This document shows positions 1 to 10,289 of a stretch of DNA of 36,100 nt, piece by piece (positions within the stretch are counted from its first letter, which is position 1; each line of letters opens with the position of its first letter). The DNA is from Bacteroidales bacterium (lineage in GTDB: Bacteria; Bacteroidota; Bacteroidia; Bacteroidales; FEN-979). The notes under the pieces are model-generated. The model was not told the DNA's origin and made no database searches. It saw only the letters and a program-made list of their open reading frames with translations. The position numbers and the translations under genes were made by a program. The DNA is taken from positions 1 through 36,100 of the forward strand of contig JACZJJ010000162.1 in the NCBI GenBank assembly GCA_014860625.1, written 5' to 3'.

Positions 1-1
1 C

Positions 2-829
2 CTCCTTATCACCGGCGCAGCCAACGGCCTGGGCAAGGCGACTGCGGTTGAGTTTGCTCAGCATGGTTGGAACGTCATCGCGACAGATGTTGATTCTGCG
101 ATTACGGATTTGGCAGGAATTGACGGGATCATCCCGAAGGAGATGGATGTAACTTCCGCCGAATCCGTAAAAAGGGTTTTTGAAGAGGTGAGGCAGGAGT
201 ATGGTTTGCTGGATTTGATTATCAACAATGCCGGTGTTGACCGGTATTTCCCCTTGTCTGAGGCTCCCCTGGAATCGTTCAGGGAGATCTTTGAGATCAA
301 CCTCTTTGGCGCCTATCGGGTAAACCAGGTGTTCCTGCCTCTTGTGAAATCACCGGGAGGAAGAATGATCGTTATCGGGAGTGAGAGCTATCACCTGACA
401 TTACCTTTTATGCCCTATCCACTTACAAAGAGAGCTGTTGAATCCTACGCGCGGGCGCTTCGGACAGAACTAAAATTCAGGGGGATTGACGTGGTGGTGG
501 TACGTCCGGGTCCCATCCTCACAAACTTCATCAAAAATTTATCCGGCATCCGGTATTATTGTCATTGCGATACCCCCGAGGCTTCGGGGGGAGAAGCAAC
601 GGTATCAGATCCGGGACTTTCTGAAGCTTTCAAAAAATTTGTTGCCTCAGTACCAGGAGAGGTAGGCAGGGTCGTATCACCTGAAAAGGTCGCGTCATTT
701 ATTTATCGCGTATCACATATCGCACATCCCAGATCCGTTTACAGGATCAACAACAGCTTCCAGCTACGACTGGCATCCATTCTTCCTTTCAGAATCTTTG
801 AAAAGATGATCTACCGAAGATTAACGTAG
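2..829 (+). CDS. Short-chain dehydrogenase/reductase (SDR), 5' end outside the window
   Basis: NAD(P)-dependent oxidoreductase of the classical SDR family; the substrate cannot be told. The frame is open from base 2, so the start lies left of the window. The first codons read LLITGAANGLGKATAVEF, the TGxxxGxG cofactor-binding turn of the first Rossmann strand. NNAG follows the fourth strand, and the catalytic triad is visible as a Ser (GSESY) and YxxxK (YPLTK). The C-terminal substrate-binding part holds an odd segment, CHCDTPEASGGEAT, encoded by a REP-like palindrome at 561-600; it looks like an in-frame insertion in the variable loop. The gene ends one base from the convergent cytochrome gene. 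The family call is firm, the specific function unknown. Confidence 0.88.
   Translation, partial: LLITGAANGLGKATAVEFAQHGWNVIATDVDSAITDLAGIDGIIPKEMDVTSAESVKRVFEEVRQEYGLLDLIINNAGVDRYFPLSEAPLESFREIFEINLFGAYRVNQVFLPLVKSPGGRMIVIGSESYHLTLPFMPYPLTKRAVESYARALRTELKFRGIDVVVVRPGPILTNFIKNLSGIRYYCHCDTPEASGGEATVSDPGLSEAFKKFVASVPGEVGRVVSPEKVASFIYRVSHIAHPRSVYRINNSFQLRLASILPFRIFEKMIYRRLT
561..600. repeat. REP-like palindromic element inside the SDR coding sequence
   Basis: The element starts GTCATTGCGA and ends GAAGCAAC. Its core stem is CCCCCGA (573-579) paired with TCGGGGG (584-590) around a GGCT loop, and TTGC/GCAA form an outer pairing. The GTCATTGCGA...GAAGCAA(T/C) layout is that of a dispersed intergenic palindrome common in bacterial genomes. 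Here it is translated in frame without a stop. Only one copy was seen in this window, so the assignment rests on recognising the pattern. Confidence 0.6.
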
Positions 830-830
830 G

Positions 831-2336
831 TTACTGAAAAAGATTTTTGTGACATTCTGAACAGAATGCAACTTTCCACACATCATTTCGCAATTGTACC
901 GGATGCTGAAATTCCAGGGTATCAAAAACGTTTGTAACCATCATCTCCCCCGGAATGCCCTGGGCAATAATGGTATGACACAGGTTGCAATCTTTGGAGA
1001 TTGTCTTTCCACTTTCACTGACATGCAGGTCGGAATGGCAGCGGAAGCACCCGTTGGTCTCAAGGTGTCCGATGTGATCAGGATAGTCAACGTAAGTGAC
1101 TCTCATATATGGGAAGGCATTGAGACTGTAAGCCTCCTGGATTCCGGCAACTGCTTTGGCAATCTTCTCCTGGTTCTCGGCATAGTACTCCGGATAGTCG
1201 CTCTGGTAAAATGTTGTGACTACACTGTCAATATACATGAAAGCCGTGTCCTTGTTGGTGAAGGGGTCTTTCAGGGCATCCATGGCGATGTATTTGATCT
1301 GCGGGATGTCTTTCGAGATCGATCCGGAAATCAGTGCATTGTCGATGTAATCAGGTGGGGATTTGTAGGCGTGAGATGGCCTGTTGTGGCAATCGATACA
1401 GTCCATTGCCCTCACAGGAAGAGTCGCCATCAAACTATCGTCGAGCGGATTCTCTTCATCGATGTAAATGGTTGATTCACCTGTCCTTAAATTAGTAAAT
1501 CTAACCCACGGGATCGACTCGCGGGAGTTGTCGCTGGAGATATACTCAATCTTTACATCTTTGTTGATATGCCAGTGGCTACCCTCTTTCAAACCGAGAG
1601 CGCTGTACAATGGGCCGGTTTTCATCTGCATCACAATATCCCATTCCGTATTGTTTTCATCAGCCAGGAAGTTTTTCTGAACCCTGAGCTTACGGGCATA
1701 AAACTTTTCAGGCCAGTGGCATTTCTCGCATGTTTCCCGGGCCGGACGAAGGTCCTGGACAGGGGTTTCAATGGGTCTGGGATATTTGTCGAATAGTACG
1801 GAATACACCTGGTACAGCCCGGAGACCTTGGATTTGACATACCAACTGGCTCCTGCTCCAACGTGACACTCCACACAGGCAACATTGGCGTGTGCCGAAT
1901 GCTGGTAAGTGACATATTCAGGATCCATCACCTTGTGACAAAGGGTGCCGCAAAAGGCTACCGATTCAGTGTAATGAAAGGCCTCGTAACTCCCGATACT
2001 GGTAAGGAACAGGAATACCAGCGAAGAAATGACGAAGATCACAAATGCATTCTGATGCCGTGGGTCGTTCAGATCAATGGTCGGCTTTTTACGTTTTTTG
2101 TATCCCTCCTCCGTGGCATTGTTCCTCAGATTGATCAGCATGCCAATGGGGATCAGGATGAGCCCTACGATCATCAATGCGGGAAGGGCCATGTAGATAA
2201 ATAACCCCAGGTAAGAGCCTCCCTGGTCGAAGATCGTGGAGATAATGAACAGGAAAACAATCAATGTCAGGGCGATCACAACGATCAGTGACCCGATAAA
2301 AGAGGTCCAGTTGTAATATGATCTTGGAAGTTTCAT
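831..2336 (-). CDS. NapC/NirT-family membrane-anchored multiheme cytochrome c (seven heme motifs)
   Basis: Likely passes electrons from the quinol pool to a periplasmic reductase or other multiheme cytochrome. The 501-residue protein has three hydrophobic segments (about 11-33, 43-67 and 97-115) and then a large heme domain. Heme motifs: an unusual CX3CH (C129-H134, CGTLCH), then six CXXCH motifs ending at H158, H207, H317, H434, H454 and H496. Met137 after the first heme resembles the NapC/NrfH first-heme arrangement. NapC and NrfH have four hemes and about 170-200 residues, so this is a much larger relative. No reductase gene is adjacent. It lies on the same strand as ftsZ but has its own promoter candidate at 2376-2407, so it is probably transcribed separately. 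Confidence 0.85.
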   Translation of the reverse strand: MKLPRSYYNWTSFIGSLIVVIALTLIVFLFIISTIFDQGGSYLGLFIYMALPALMIVGLILIPIGMLINLRNNATEEGYKKRKKPTIDLNDPRHQNAFVIFVISSLVFLFLTSIGSYEAFHYTESVAFCGTLCHKVMDPEYVTYQHSAHANVACVECHVGAGASWYVKSKVSGLYQVYSVLFDKYPRPIETPVQDLRPARETCEKCHWPEKFYARKLRVQKNFLADENNTEWDIVMQMKTGPLYSALGLKEGSHWHINKDVKIEYISSDNSRESIPWVRFTNLRTGESTIYIDEENPLDDSLMATLPVRAMDCIDCHNRPSHAYKSPPDYIDNALISGSISKDIPQIKYIAMDALKDPFTNKDTAFMYIDSVVTTFYQSDYPEYYAENQEKIAKAVAGIQEAYSLNAFPYMRVTYVDYPDHIGHLETNGCFRCHSDLHVSESGKTISKDCNLCHTIIAQGIPGEMMVTNVFDTLEFQHPVQLRNDVWKVAFCSECHKNLFQ

Positions 2337-2375
2337 GGGTTAAACTGGTTGGTTAAACGTAAATATTTATATATG

Positions 2376-2407
2376 CAAATCTAGTGAAACAAATCACAGA
2401 ATTGCAA
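2376..2407 (-). promoter_or_regulatory. Bacteroidota-type promoter for the cytochrome gene
   Basis: On the minus strand a -33 TTG (complement of 2405-2407) lies 21 bases upstream of TAGATTTG (complement of 2376-2383). This fits the Bacteroidota primary sigma pattern TTG, 19-21 bases, TAnnTTTG. It stands about 40 bases before the cytochrome start codon. Confidence 0.6.
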
Positions 2408-2445
2408 TAGGACTAAAATCTGGAATCAATCTTAATATGCGTGAT

Positions 2446-4227
2446 CTAGTCCACGTTTTTATGGAGAAATGAATTCTCACTGCGGATCTCCAACCCTTTT
2501 TCGCTGTCTTCATTCAGGCTCAATCCGTGAATCTGCGACTCGGATGATGGCGTCACGTCGGGGAGGTCTACATTCCTGCGTTTGTATGCGGGAATACTCT
2601 CCAACTCGTAGAGGTTGTTTTCGATAGGGGTATGGTTCTTCAGCTTTTCGCTGAGATCTTTCAGTTTCCGGATCCGGTCGTTTCCCATCCGGTTCAGATC
2701 CTGGTGGTCGTCTCCCGATCCCGGGGGAGGGGAGAGGCGAGGAGCTTCGGGCTGCCTGAAAGTCTCCGAAGTGACAGTTTCCACCCGTTTATCCATCAGG
2801 TGCATCTCCTCAGAAGCGGGCTCTACTTCATGTGGTTTGTCGTGCTGAGGGACGTCAAGGTCAAATACGATTTCGCGCTGGAATGGATCGTACACCTCTT
2901 CTTCGGCAAACATCTCTTCCTCTTCCAATACGCTTTCATTCCGCATCATAGGTAGTTGTATGCTCTCTTCTTCATTTGTCACAGCCTCAACTTCACCGGT
3001 CACCGTGTCAACCTCCTCTATCACACTCTCTGAATCCTGCACCGTGATCTCCAGAGTCTCCTGCATACTCTCTTTCAATACCGGCTCAGGGGTGCTCTCC
3101 TCCAGGGTATGTCTGATCGGTTCATTCCGAACCTGCTCATTTGCAACAGGCTCCGGAGCCGGCATCTCTATGCGTGTCTCAACTTTCGGTTGCGCTGTTT
3201 CCGGCTCATACAGGTCACGGATCACAACATCCTTTTTCGAAGGTTCACCCTGGCGGCGGTGCTCGTCATCGAACCCGGTAGCAATGATCGTGACACTGAT
3301 CTTTTCGCCCAGTTTATCGTCATAGCCATTGCCCCAGATGACTTCGGTGGATGATTTGGTCTTTTCCTGGATATAATCGGTGATCTCTGTCACCTCGTCC
3401 ATTGTAATCTCCTCCGTGCCAGAAGAGAGGTAAAGCAGGAGGTTGTTAGCTCCTTCGATGTCGTTGTTGTTGAGCAATGGTGAGCTGATCGCATCTTCCA
3501 CAGCCTGCTGCGCACGGTTCGGACCTGAAGCGATGCCGGTGCCCATAATGGCTACACCACTGTCTTTCATCACGGTTTTGACATCTTCGAAGTCCACGTT
3601 GATGTAACCCGTCACAGTGATGATCTCGGCAATTCCGCGGGCTGCGGAGGTAAGAATGTTATCGGCCTGGCTGAATGCTTCTGACAGTTTGAGGTTGCCG
3701 TACTCACGCAACTTGTCGTTGTTAATAATCAACAGTGCATCCACATTCGCTTTGAGCTGTTTGATCCCCTCATCGGCATGAAGTTTCCGCTTGCGTCCTT
3801 CGAAGGCAAAGGGAATTGTTACGATCCCTACGGTAAGGATGCCAAGTTCCCTTGAAATTTCGGCAATGACCGGAGCTGCTCCGGTTCCGGTACCACCACC
3901 CAAACCAGCGGTGACAAACAGCATTTTGGTTCCGTCGTTCAGAATCTGGCGAATGGTATCGGCATCCTCAAGAGCTGCGTTTCGGCCTACCGAAGGCACG
4001 GCTCCGGCTCCCAATCCGGCTGTGAGACTGGACCCAAGCTGGATCTTTATGGGAACTGAACTCGATTCCATCGCCTGGGCATCGGTGTTGCAGATGAAAA
4101 AATCAACTCCTTTGATGCCCTGGTTGAACATATGTGTGACTGCATTGCTGCCACCACCGCCAACGCCAATAACTTTGATGATATTTGATGGATTCCTGGG
4201 CTGGTCAAATTTTAGCATATCTGGCAT
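2446..4227 (-). CDS. ftsZ: Cell division protein FtsZ
   Basis: Tubulin-like GTPase that polymerises into the Z ring. The N-terminal GTPase domain shows GVGGGGSNAV (21-30), the tubulin signature GGGTGTGAAP (110-119) and the T7 synergy-loop region NVDFEDVKTVMKDSG. After about residue 320 comes a long acidic linker rich in Glu, Pro and Val of over 200 residues. A conserved C-terminal peptide IPAYKRR (545-551) is followed by 42 more residues ending FLHKNVD. At 593 residues it is longer than most bacterial FtsZ (about 380-500), and the extra length lies in the linker. It is the last gene of the dcw operon, 99 bases after ftsA. Confidence 0.97.
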   Translation of the reverse strand: MPDMLKFDQPRNPSNIIKVIGVGGGGSNAVTHMFNQGIKGVDFFICNTDAQAMESSSVPIKIQLGSSLTAGLGAGAVPSVGRNAALEDADTIRQILNDGTKMLFVTAGLGGGTGTGAAPVIAEISRELGILTVGIVTIPFAFEGRKRKLHADEGIKQLKANVDALLIINNDKLREYGNLKLSEAFSQADNILTSAARGIAEIITVTGYINVDFEDVKTVMKDSGVAIMGTGIASGPNRAQQAVEDAISSPLLNNNDIEGANNLLLYLSSGTEEITMDEVTEITDYIQEKTKSSTEVIWGNGYDDKLGEKISVTIIATGFDDEHRRQGEPSKKDVVIRDLYEPETAQPKVETRIEMPAPEPVANEQVRNEPIRHTLEESTPEPVLKESMQETLEITVQDSESVIEEVDTVTGEVEAVTNEEESIQLPMMRNESVLEEEEMFAEEEVYDPFQREIVFDLDVPQHDKPHEVEPASEEMHLMDKRVETVTSETFRQPEAPRLSPPPGSGDDHQDLNRMGNDRIRKLKDLSEKLKNHTPIENNLYELESIPAYKRRNVDLPDVTPSSESQIHGLSLNEDSEKGLEIRSENSFLHKNVD

Positions 4228-4266
4228 GGGGTATGGTTTTTAAGATGATTAAAATTAGGTAGTTTG

Positions 4267-4318
4267 ATGCCTTAAATTTGGTGGCATCCTGGATTTTATT
4301 AACAAAGTGGTTGTTAAT
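4267..4318. other. Two potential hairpins between ftsA and ftsZ
   Basis: Two inverted repeats lie in the 99-base ftsA-ftsZ gap. ATTAACAA (4298-4305) pairs with TTGTTAAT (4311-4318) over a 5-base loop, close to the ftsA stop. ATGCC (4267-4271) pairs with GGCAT (4283-4287). Neither is followed by a clear T tract on the minus strand, so they look more like processing or stability elements than terminators. Confidence 0.4.
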
Positions 4319-4326
4319 AGCGGGTT

Positions 4327-5655
4327 TCATTCGTTTTCCTCCTCGAACCAGTTTTTTATCCGCTCCAGGAAGACCTCCGTAAATTTCTTTCCTTCCCTGG
4401 TTTTGTCCTTGACTTTTTTCTCTTTTACCTTCTTCTTTTTCGGGTCCTCTTCCACCACTTCCTCTTCCGGCTCCAACTCTTTCATCTTCTCTCGCTCTCG
4501 CTCATACCGGTCGGTGCCGATGATGACAAGTCCGATACTTGTGGCGAACATCGGGCTGGCCATCTCAGGTAATACATTGTTTGCCAGGTGTTCATTCGGG
4601 TAGCCGATCCGGGTATCCATCCCTGTCATGAACTCCGTAAGCTGGGCAATGTGCTTCATCTGGGCGCCGCCGCCTGTGAGGACGATCCCTCCAATCAGTT
4701 TTTTCTCATATCCCGAACTCTTGATCTCGTAGTAGATGTGTTCGATGATCTCCTCCATGCGTGCCTGGATGATACTGGCCAGGTTTTTCAGGCTGATCTC
4801 TTTCGGAGGCCGTCCGCGCAGTCCCGGAATCGCCACGATCTCTTCGTCTTTGTTTTCGCTGGCCAGCGCCGATCCAAATTTTATCTTCAGCTCTTCCGCA
4901 TGTTTCTTGATGATCGAGCATCCCTCCTTGATGTCGTCGGTGATGATCTCTCCACCCAATGGGATAACGGCCGTATGACGGATGATGCCTTCATGGAAGA
5001 TGGCAATGTCGGATGTCCCGCCACCAATGTCTACCAGCACCACACCCGCCTCTTTCTCCTCTTCACTGAGAACGGCTTCCGTGGAGGCAATCGGTTCCAG
5101 GATCAGTTCCACCACTTCAAGACCAGCCCGTCTGACGCACTTGTAGATGTTTTTGGCTGCTGCGGTTTGTCCGATGATGATATGGAAATTGGCATCGAGC
5201 GAACTGCCGATCATCCCTTTTGGCTGCCTGATGCCATGTTCCCCATCCACGCTGAACTCCTGCGGGATCACCTCCAGGATCTCCTCGCCGGGACTCATGT
5301 TCAGGTTGTACATGCTGTTGCAAAGGTTGTCGATATCCTGCTGGCTGATCTCCGTATCGGTTTGATTACGGATCATGCTTCCCCGGTGTTGCAGGCTTTT
5401 GATGTGCTGACCTGCTATGCCGACATTTACGAATTGGATATCGACCGACGACTTCCGGGAAGCCTCGGTAACAGCCTCCTTGATTGATTGTACTGTATTT
5501 TCGATGTTGGAAACAACACCCCGTTTGACACCAATTGAGGGGACTTTCCCATACCCGATGATCTCGATTTTTCCGAAATCATTTTTCCGGCCTACGATGA
5601 CAGCGATCTTGGTGGTACCGATGTCAAGTCCGACAATTATTCCTGCGTTTTTCAT
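4327..5655 (-). CDS. ftsA: Cell division protein FtsA
   Basis: Actin-like ATPase that tethers FtsZ to the membrane. The N-terminus has the phosphate-1 motif GLDIGTTKIAV, and the middle has the phosphate-2 motif VVLVDIGGGTSDIAIF. The adenosine motif GGIVLTGGGAQMKHI follows. A lysine- and glutamate-rich linker of about 40 residues precedes a terminal amphipathic helix (FLERIKNWFEEE) that should be the membrane-targeting sequence. Length (442) fits Bacteroidota FtsA. It lies 6 bases after ftsQ. Confidence 0.96.
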   Translation of the reverse strand: MKNAGIIVGLDIGTTKIAVIVGRKNDFGKIEIIGYGKVPSIGVKRGVVSNIENTVQSIKEAVTEASRKSSVDIQFVNVGIAGQHIKSLQHRGSMIRNQTDTEISQQDIDNLCNSMYNLNMSPGEEILEVIPQEFSVDGEHGIRQPKGMIGSSLDANFHIIIGQTAAAKNIYKCVRRAGLEVVELILEPIASTEAVLSEEEKEAGVVLVDIGGGTSDIAIFHEGIIRHTAVIPLGGEIITDDIKEGCSIIKKHAEELKIKFGSALASENKDEEIVAIPGLRGRPPKEISLKNLASIIQARMEEIIEHIYYEIKSSGYEKKLIGGIVLTGGGAQMKHIAQLTEFMTGMDTRIGYPNEHLANNVLPEMASPMFATSIGLVIIGTDRYEREREKMKELEPEEEVVEEDPKKKKVKEKKVKDKTREGKKFTEVFLERIKNWFEEENE

Positions 5656-5661
5656 AGATAG

Positions 5662-6471
5662 TTATCGTTTAGAACAAACAACCTGATTCTTATATTTGAT
5701 ATTGATGATGTTATACTTATTCCAGCCAATCTGATTCAGTCCCTTCCTGTAAAAAACCATCAGCCGCTTGAACTTGTCTGGAAGTTCGTCAGTACTGCCA
5801 AGCAGGATCAGATGATTTCCGAGTTTCGGAACGAGTTCATAGTCTCCCTGATGATTTACGTAAATCTGGTCCACCTGCGCTTTCAGAAATGGATCCCTGT
5901 AAATGAAGAGAGACAGTTTGTGCAGATCACTCAACAGAGGCGATCTCCTGACCATATCGGCATACTGGCGCTTGCTTTTCCGCTCGGAGATGTTGAAGAT
6001 GCTGTCGGGTATCGCCCCCGTTGCCACCACAATCCTAACGGGATAGTCGGGATGGAACGGCAGAAGAACCCCTTTTGCACCGATATAATAACTTTTGTTA
6101 CTCTCCGTGATGATCCGGATAACCGGTTCACGCTGGTAGATATGGACAAAGATTTCTCCTCCGAGGGTGCCATACACACGTGCATCGGCCACGTAGGGAT
6201 AGGTGCTGAGAACACGTTCAATTTTTTCGGTATTGATCTGATACAACGGTTTTCCCTTAACCTGGCCGGCAACCGACCGGACCAGTGAGTCTGCATCTGC
6301 CTCCGTGATCAGCACATCCGACTCCCCGTAATCAAGGTTGAAATGAACGCTCTTGCAAATTGTTCCGTTCTGTTCGTAATCGGCAAATCCCAGCAATACG
6401 CCTGCTCCTGCAACAAGAATCCCCCACAGGATAAAGGTAAAAATCCGCCGGATTTTCTTTTTCAGCCTCAT
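5662..6471 (-). CDS. ftsQ: Cell division protein FtsQ/DivIB
   Basis: Bitopic divisome protein that links the FtsL/FtsB complex to septal synthesis. A basic N-terminus (KKKIRRI) precedes one membrane helix (about 10-30). A POTRA-like segment follows (VHFNLDYGESDVLITEADADS), then the FtsQ beta domain with ARVYGTLGGEIFVHIYQREPV. The start overlaps the end of murC by 4 bases (ATGA type), which suggests translational coupling. Sequence conservation in this family is low; the call rests on topology, the POTRA region and position between murC and ftsA. Confidence 0.93.
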   Translation of the reverse strand: MRLKKKIRRIFTFILWGILVAGAGVLLGFADYEQNGTICKSVHFNLDYGESDVLITEADADSLVRSVAGQVKGKPLYQINTEKIERVLSTYPYVADARVYGTLGGEIFVHIYQREPVIRIITESNKSYYIGAKGVLLPFHPDYPVRIVVATGAIPDSIFNISERKSKRQYADMVRRSPLLSDLHKLSLFIYRDPFLKAQVDQIYVNHQGDYELVPKLGNHLILLGSTDELPDKFKRLMVFYRKGLNQIGWNKYNIINIKYKNQVVCSKR

Positions 6472-7878
6472 CTCTCTGCCTCCTGTTCTGAGTGATTAAC
6501 GGATGTTTTCCCGTGCTTCTCTTTGGTTTCAAAAAGACGGACGATTGGCATTACAAGCTGGTCAATATCTCCTGCACCAAGCGTCAGAAGTACTTCCGGA
6601 TGCCTTTTCTCCAGGATATCAGGCAGCTCTTTTCTGTCGCACAGCAACTTGTCGGAGAGATTCGTTTTATCCAGCAGCATGCGTGAATGGATGCCTTCGA
6701 TGGGCTGCTCCCGGGCCGGATAGATCTCAAGCAGGATGAGGGAGTCGAGCTCGGCCAGCGCCCTGGCAAAGTCATCGGCAAGGTCTCGCGTACGGCTGTA
6801 GAGGTGCGGCTGAAAGATGCCGGTTATCTGTTTCCCGGGATAGAGTTCCCTTACGGCCTGGATGCAGGCGTGCAGCTCTTCGGGGTGGTGGGCATAATCG
6901 TCGATGTAGACAAAATCATTCCGCTTGATCCGGATGTCGAAACGCCGTACCACACCACCGAAATCAAGTAGTGCGCGCTTCATTTCCGCTTCCGGGATGC
7001 CGCTCAGCCACGATGCCGCCAGTGCCGCAATGGCATTCTCAAGGTTAAACATTCCAGGCATTCCAAGGACAAATCCAGGGAGTGGGGCCTCCGGCGTGAT
7101 AAAGTCAAAATGGATCAACCCCTCCCTGATAGCGATGTTCGAAGCATAAAAGTCGGCATCTCCCTGCAGCGAATAGGTAAACCGTGAAACCTCTTCCGGC
7201 ACTTCCCGATCAATCTCCACACCTTTTTTAATAATAAGCTTGCCGTTGTTCCGGATCTTTCCGGTAAAATCCCCGAACGATTCCTTCAGCTGGTCGCGGT
7301 GATTGTAGATGTCGAGATGGTCGGCATCCATGGAGGTGATGATCGCGATGTCGGGCGATAGTTGCAGGAAAGAGCGGTCAAATTCGTCGGCCTCGACGAT
7401 ACAGAACTGCCCACTGCCCTCTGCCAACTGAACATAGTTTGTTCCGTAGTTCTTCGAAATTCCTCCCAGCAGAGCCATCATCGGTTTGCCGGCAGAATGG
7501 AAGATGTGAGCGATCATGGTGGAGGTGGTGGTTTTGCCATGGGTACCGGCAACGGCGATTGTGGAAAAGGGGTTTGCGATCTCACCCAGCACTTCCGCCC
7601 GTTTCTTTACCCGGATGCCTCTTTTCAGTAAATGCCTGTATTCTGCGTGTTCTCTGGGAACCGCCGGAGTCCATATTGCGAGGTCAACATCTACGGGGAT
7701 ACGCGAAGGATCTTCGTTGAAATGGATCTCCATTCCCTCACTGATCAGCTGATCTGTTAGGGCGGAGGCTGTTTTGTCGTACCCGGCAACATGCGCTCCC
7801 TGCTGCAGGAAATAGCGGGCCAGAGCACTCATGCCGATGCCGCCGATACCCAGGAAATAGACCGATTTGAATGGGTTC

Positions 7879-7886
<8 letters not shown>
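6468..7886 (-). CDS. murC: UDP-N-acetylmuramate--L-alanine ligase (MurC)
   Basis: Cytoplasmic ATP-dependent ligase adding L-Ala to UDP-MurNAc, the first amino acid of the stem peptide. The N-terminal Rossmann domain begins VYFLGIGGIGMSALARY. The central ATPase domain carries the Mur P-loop GTHGKTTT and later VEADEFDRSFL. The C-terminal domain shows DDYAHHPEEL and FQPHLYSRT. Length 472 is normal. It overlaps murG upstream by 8 bases and ftsQ downstream by 4, so it sits in a tightly packed operon. Confidence 0.97.
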
Positions 7887-9090
<1,204 letters not shown>

Positions 9091-9093
9091 ACG

Positions 9094-10284
9094 TCAGGCT
9101 ACAGCCGGTTGATTTTCCTGAAGCACATCTACCTCCGTGCCGTTTTTTGTTTCAATCTCAATCCGCCTGCTTACGCTCAGGATGATTCCAATGGCGATGC
9201 AGGTAAACCAGATGGATGTGCCTCCCATGCTGATCAGTGGAAGGGTTTGCCCGGTCACCGGCAAGAGGTTGACCGCCACAGCCATGTTGATCAGTGCCTG
9301 AAATACCAGGCTGAAACCAATCCCCACGCTAAGCAGGGCGCCAAAGTTGCCCGGACATTTATTCGCAATCCGGATCACCCTGAAAAAGAGGATCAGGTAA
9401 AGCAACATCACAACTGCCCCACCCACCGTACCATATTCTTCAATGATGATGGCGAAAATAAAGTCTGAATAAGGATGTGGCAGGAAATTCCGTTGCGTGC
9501 TTTTGCCGGGTGATTTTCCAAAGACGCCTCCTGAGACGATCGCAATTTTTGCCTGGTCAACCTGGTAGTTCTCGTCTACCGAAGCTTGATCCTTGTTGAT
9601 GAAGTGTTCGATCCTGTTTTTCCATGTGGTGCTGCGGGGGAGCAGGTTTGGCGCTACCATGGCGATCATGAACAGCAGGATGATCCCCAACAATCCAGCG
9701 CCTGCCAGTGCCATGATGTATTTCAGGTTCACCCTTCCGATAAACATCAGCACGATGCAGGTGGCAAAGAGTATCGCTGCAGTGGAGAAGTTAGCCGGAA
9801 GGATCAGCAGGCAGATGACCACTACAGGAAGGATGGCTGGCAGAAACCCCCGCTTGAACTCTTTGATCTTCTCCTGGTTCTTGCTCAGCACCCTGGCAAC
9901 ATACATGATGAGAAAAAGCTTGGCGACATCAGAGCTCTGAAAGGTGATGTTGATAAAAGGTACGGTAAGCCAGCGGTTCGCTTCGTTTAGATTGGTCCCC
10001 GAAATCAGGGTGACAAACAACAACGGAATGGTGAGGATCAACCCGACTTGTGCCAGGCGGGAATAATAGGTGTATCTGATTAGGTGCATCAGGTACATCA
10101 GGATAATCCCGAGGCCAAGAATGAAAAACTGGCGCAACAGGTAATGTTCCGTATCCCCGCCCTGCTTTTTATATGCCAGCAACCCTGTGGAACTGTAAAC
10201 GGCCAGCAGGGAGAAGATGGAGAGGATGCCCACGATAATCCAGATCACCTTGTCGCCTTTGATATTTTTTACAAATTCGAACAT
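9094..10284 (-). CDS. ftsW: Lipid II polymerase FtsW (SEDS family)
   Basis: Polytopic membrane glycosyltransferase that polymerises lipid II at the septum with FtsI. The 396-residue protein has about ten hydrophobic segments. SEDS hallmarks include NEANRWLTVPFINITFQSSDVAK, the charged loop after residue 220 with KNRIEHFINKD, and GKSTQRNFLPHPYSDFIFAIIIEEYG, where the GxxxxxxLPxxxxDFIF and EE(Y/W)G motifs are clear. The last helix region has LPLISMGGTS. It lies 3 bases from murG and 5 bases after the truncated murD. FtsW rather than RodA is inferred from the operon. Confidence 0.95.
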   Translation of the reverse strand: MFEFVKNIKGDKVIWIIVGILSIFSLLAVYSSTGLLAYKKQGGDTEHYLLRQFFILGLGIILMYLMHLIRYTYYSRLAQVGLILTIPLLFVTLISGTNLNEANRWLTVPFINITFQSSDVAKLFLIMYVARVLSKNQEKIKEFKRGFLPAILPVVVICLLILPANFSTAAILFATCIVLMFIGRVNLKYIMALAGAGLLGIILLFMIAMVAPNLLPRSTTWKNRIEHFINKDQASVDENYQVDQAKIAIVSGGVFGKSPGKSTQRNFLPHPYSDFIFAIIIEEYGTVGGAVVMLLYLILFFRVIRIANKCPGNFGALLSVGIGFSLVFQALINMAVAVNLLPVTGQTLPLISMGGTSIWFTCIAIGIILSVSRRIEIETKNGTEVDVLQENQPAVA

Positions 10285-10289
10285 TGTTT

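Noticed and set aside
4588-5487. 299-codon plus-strand ORF opposite ftsA
   Set aside because: No family resemblance; it is the antisense shadow of well-conserved ftsA codons.
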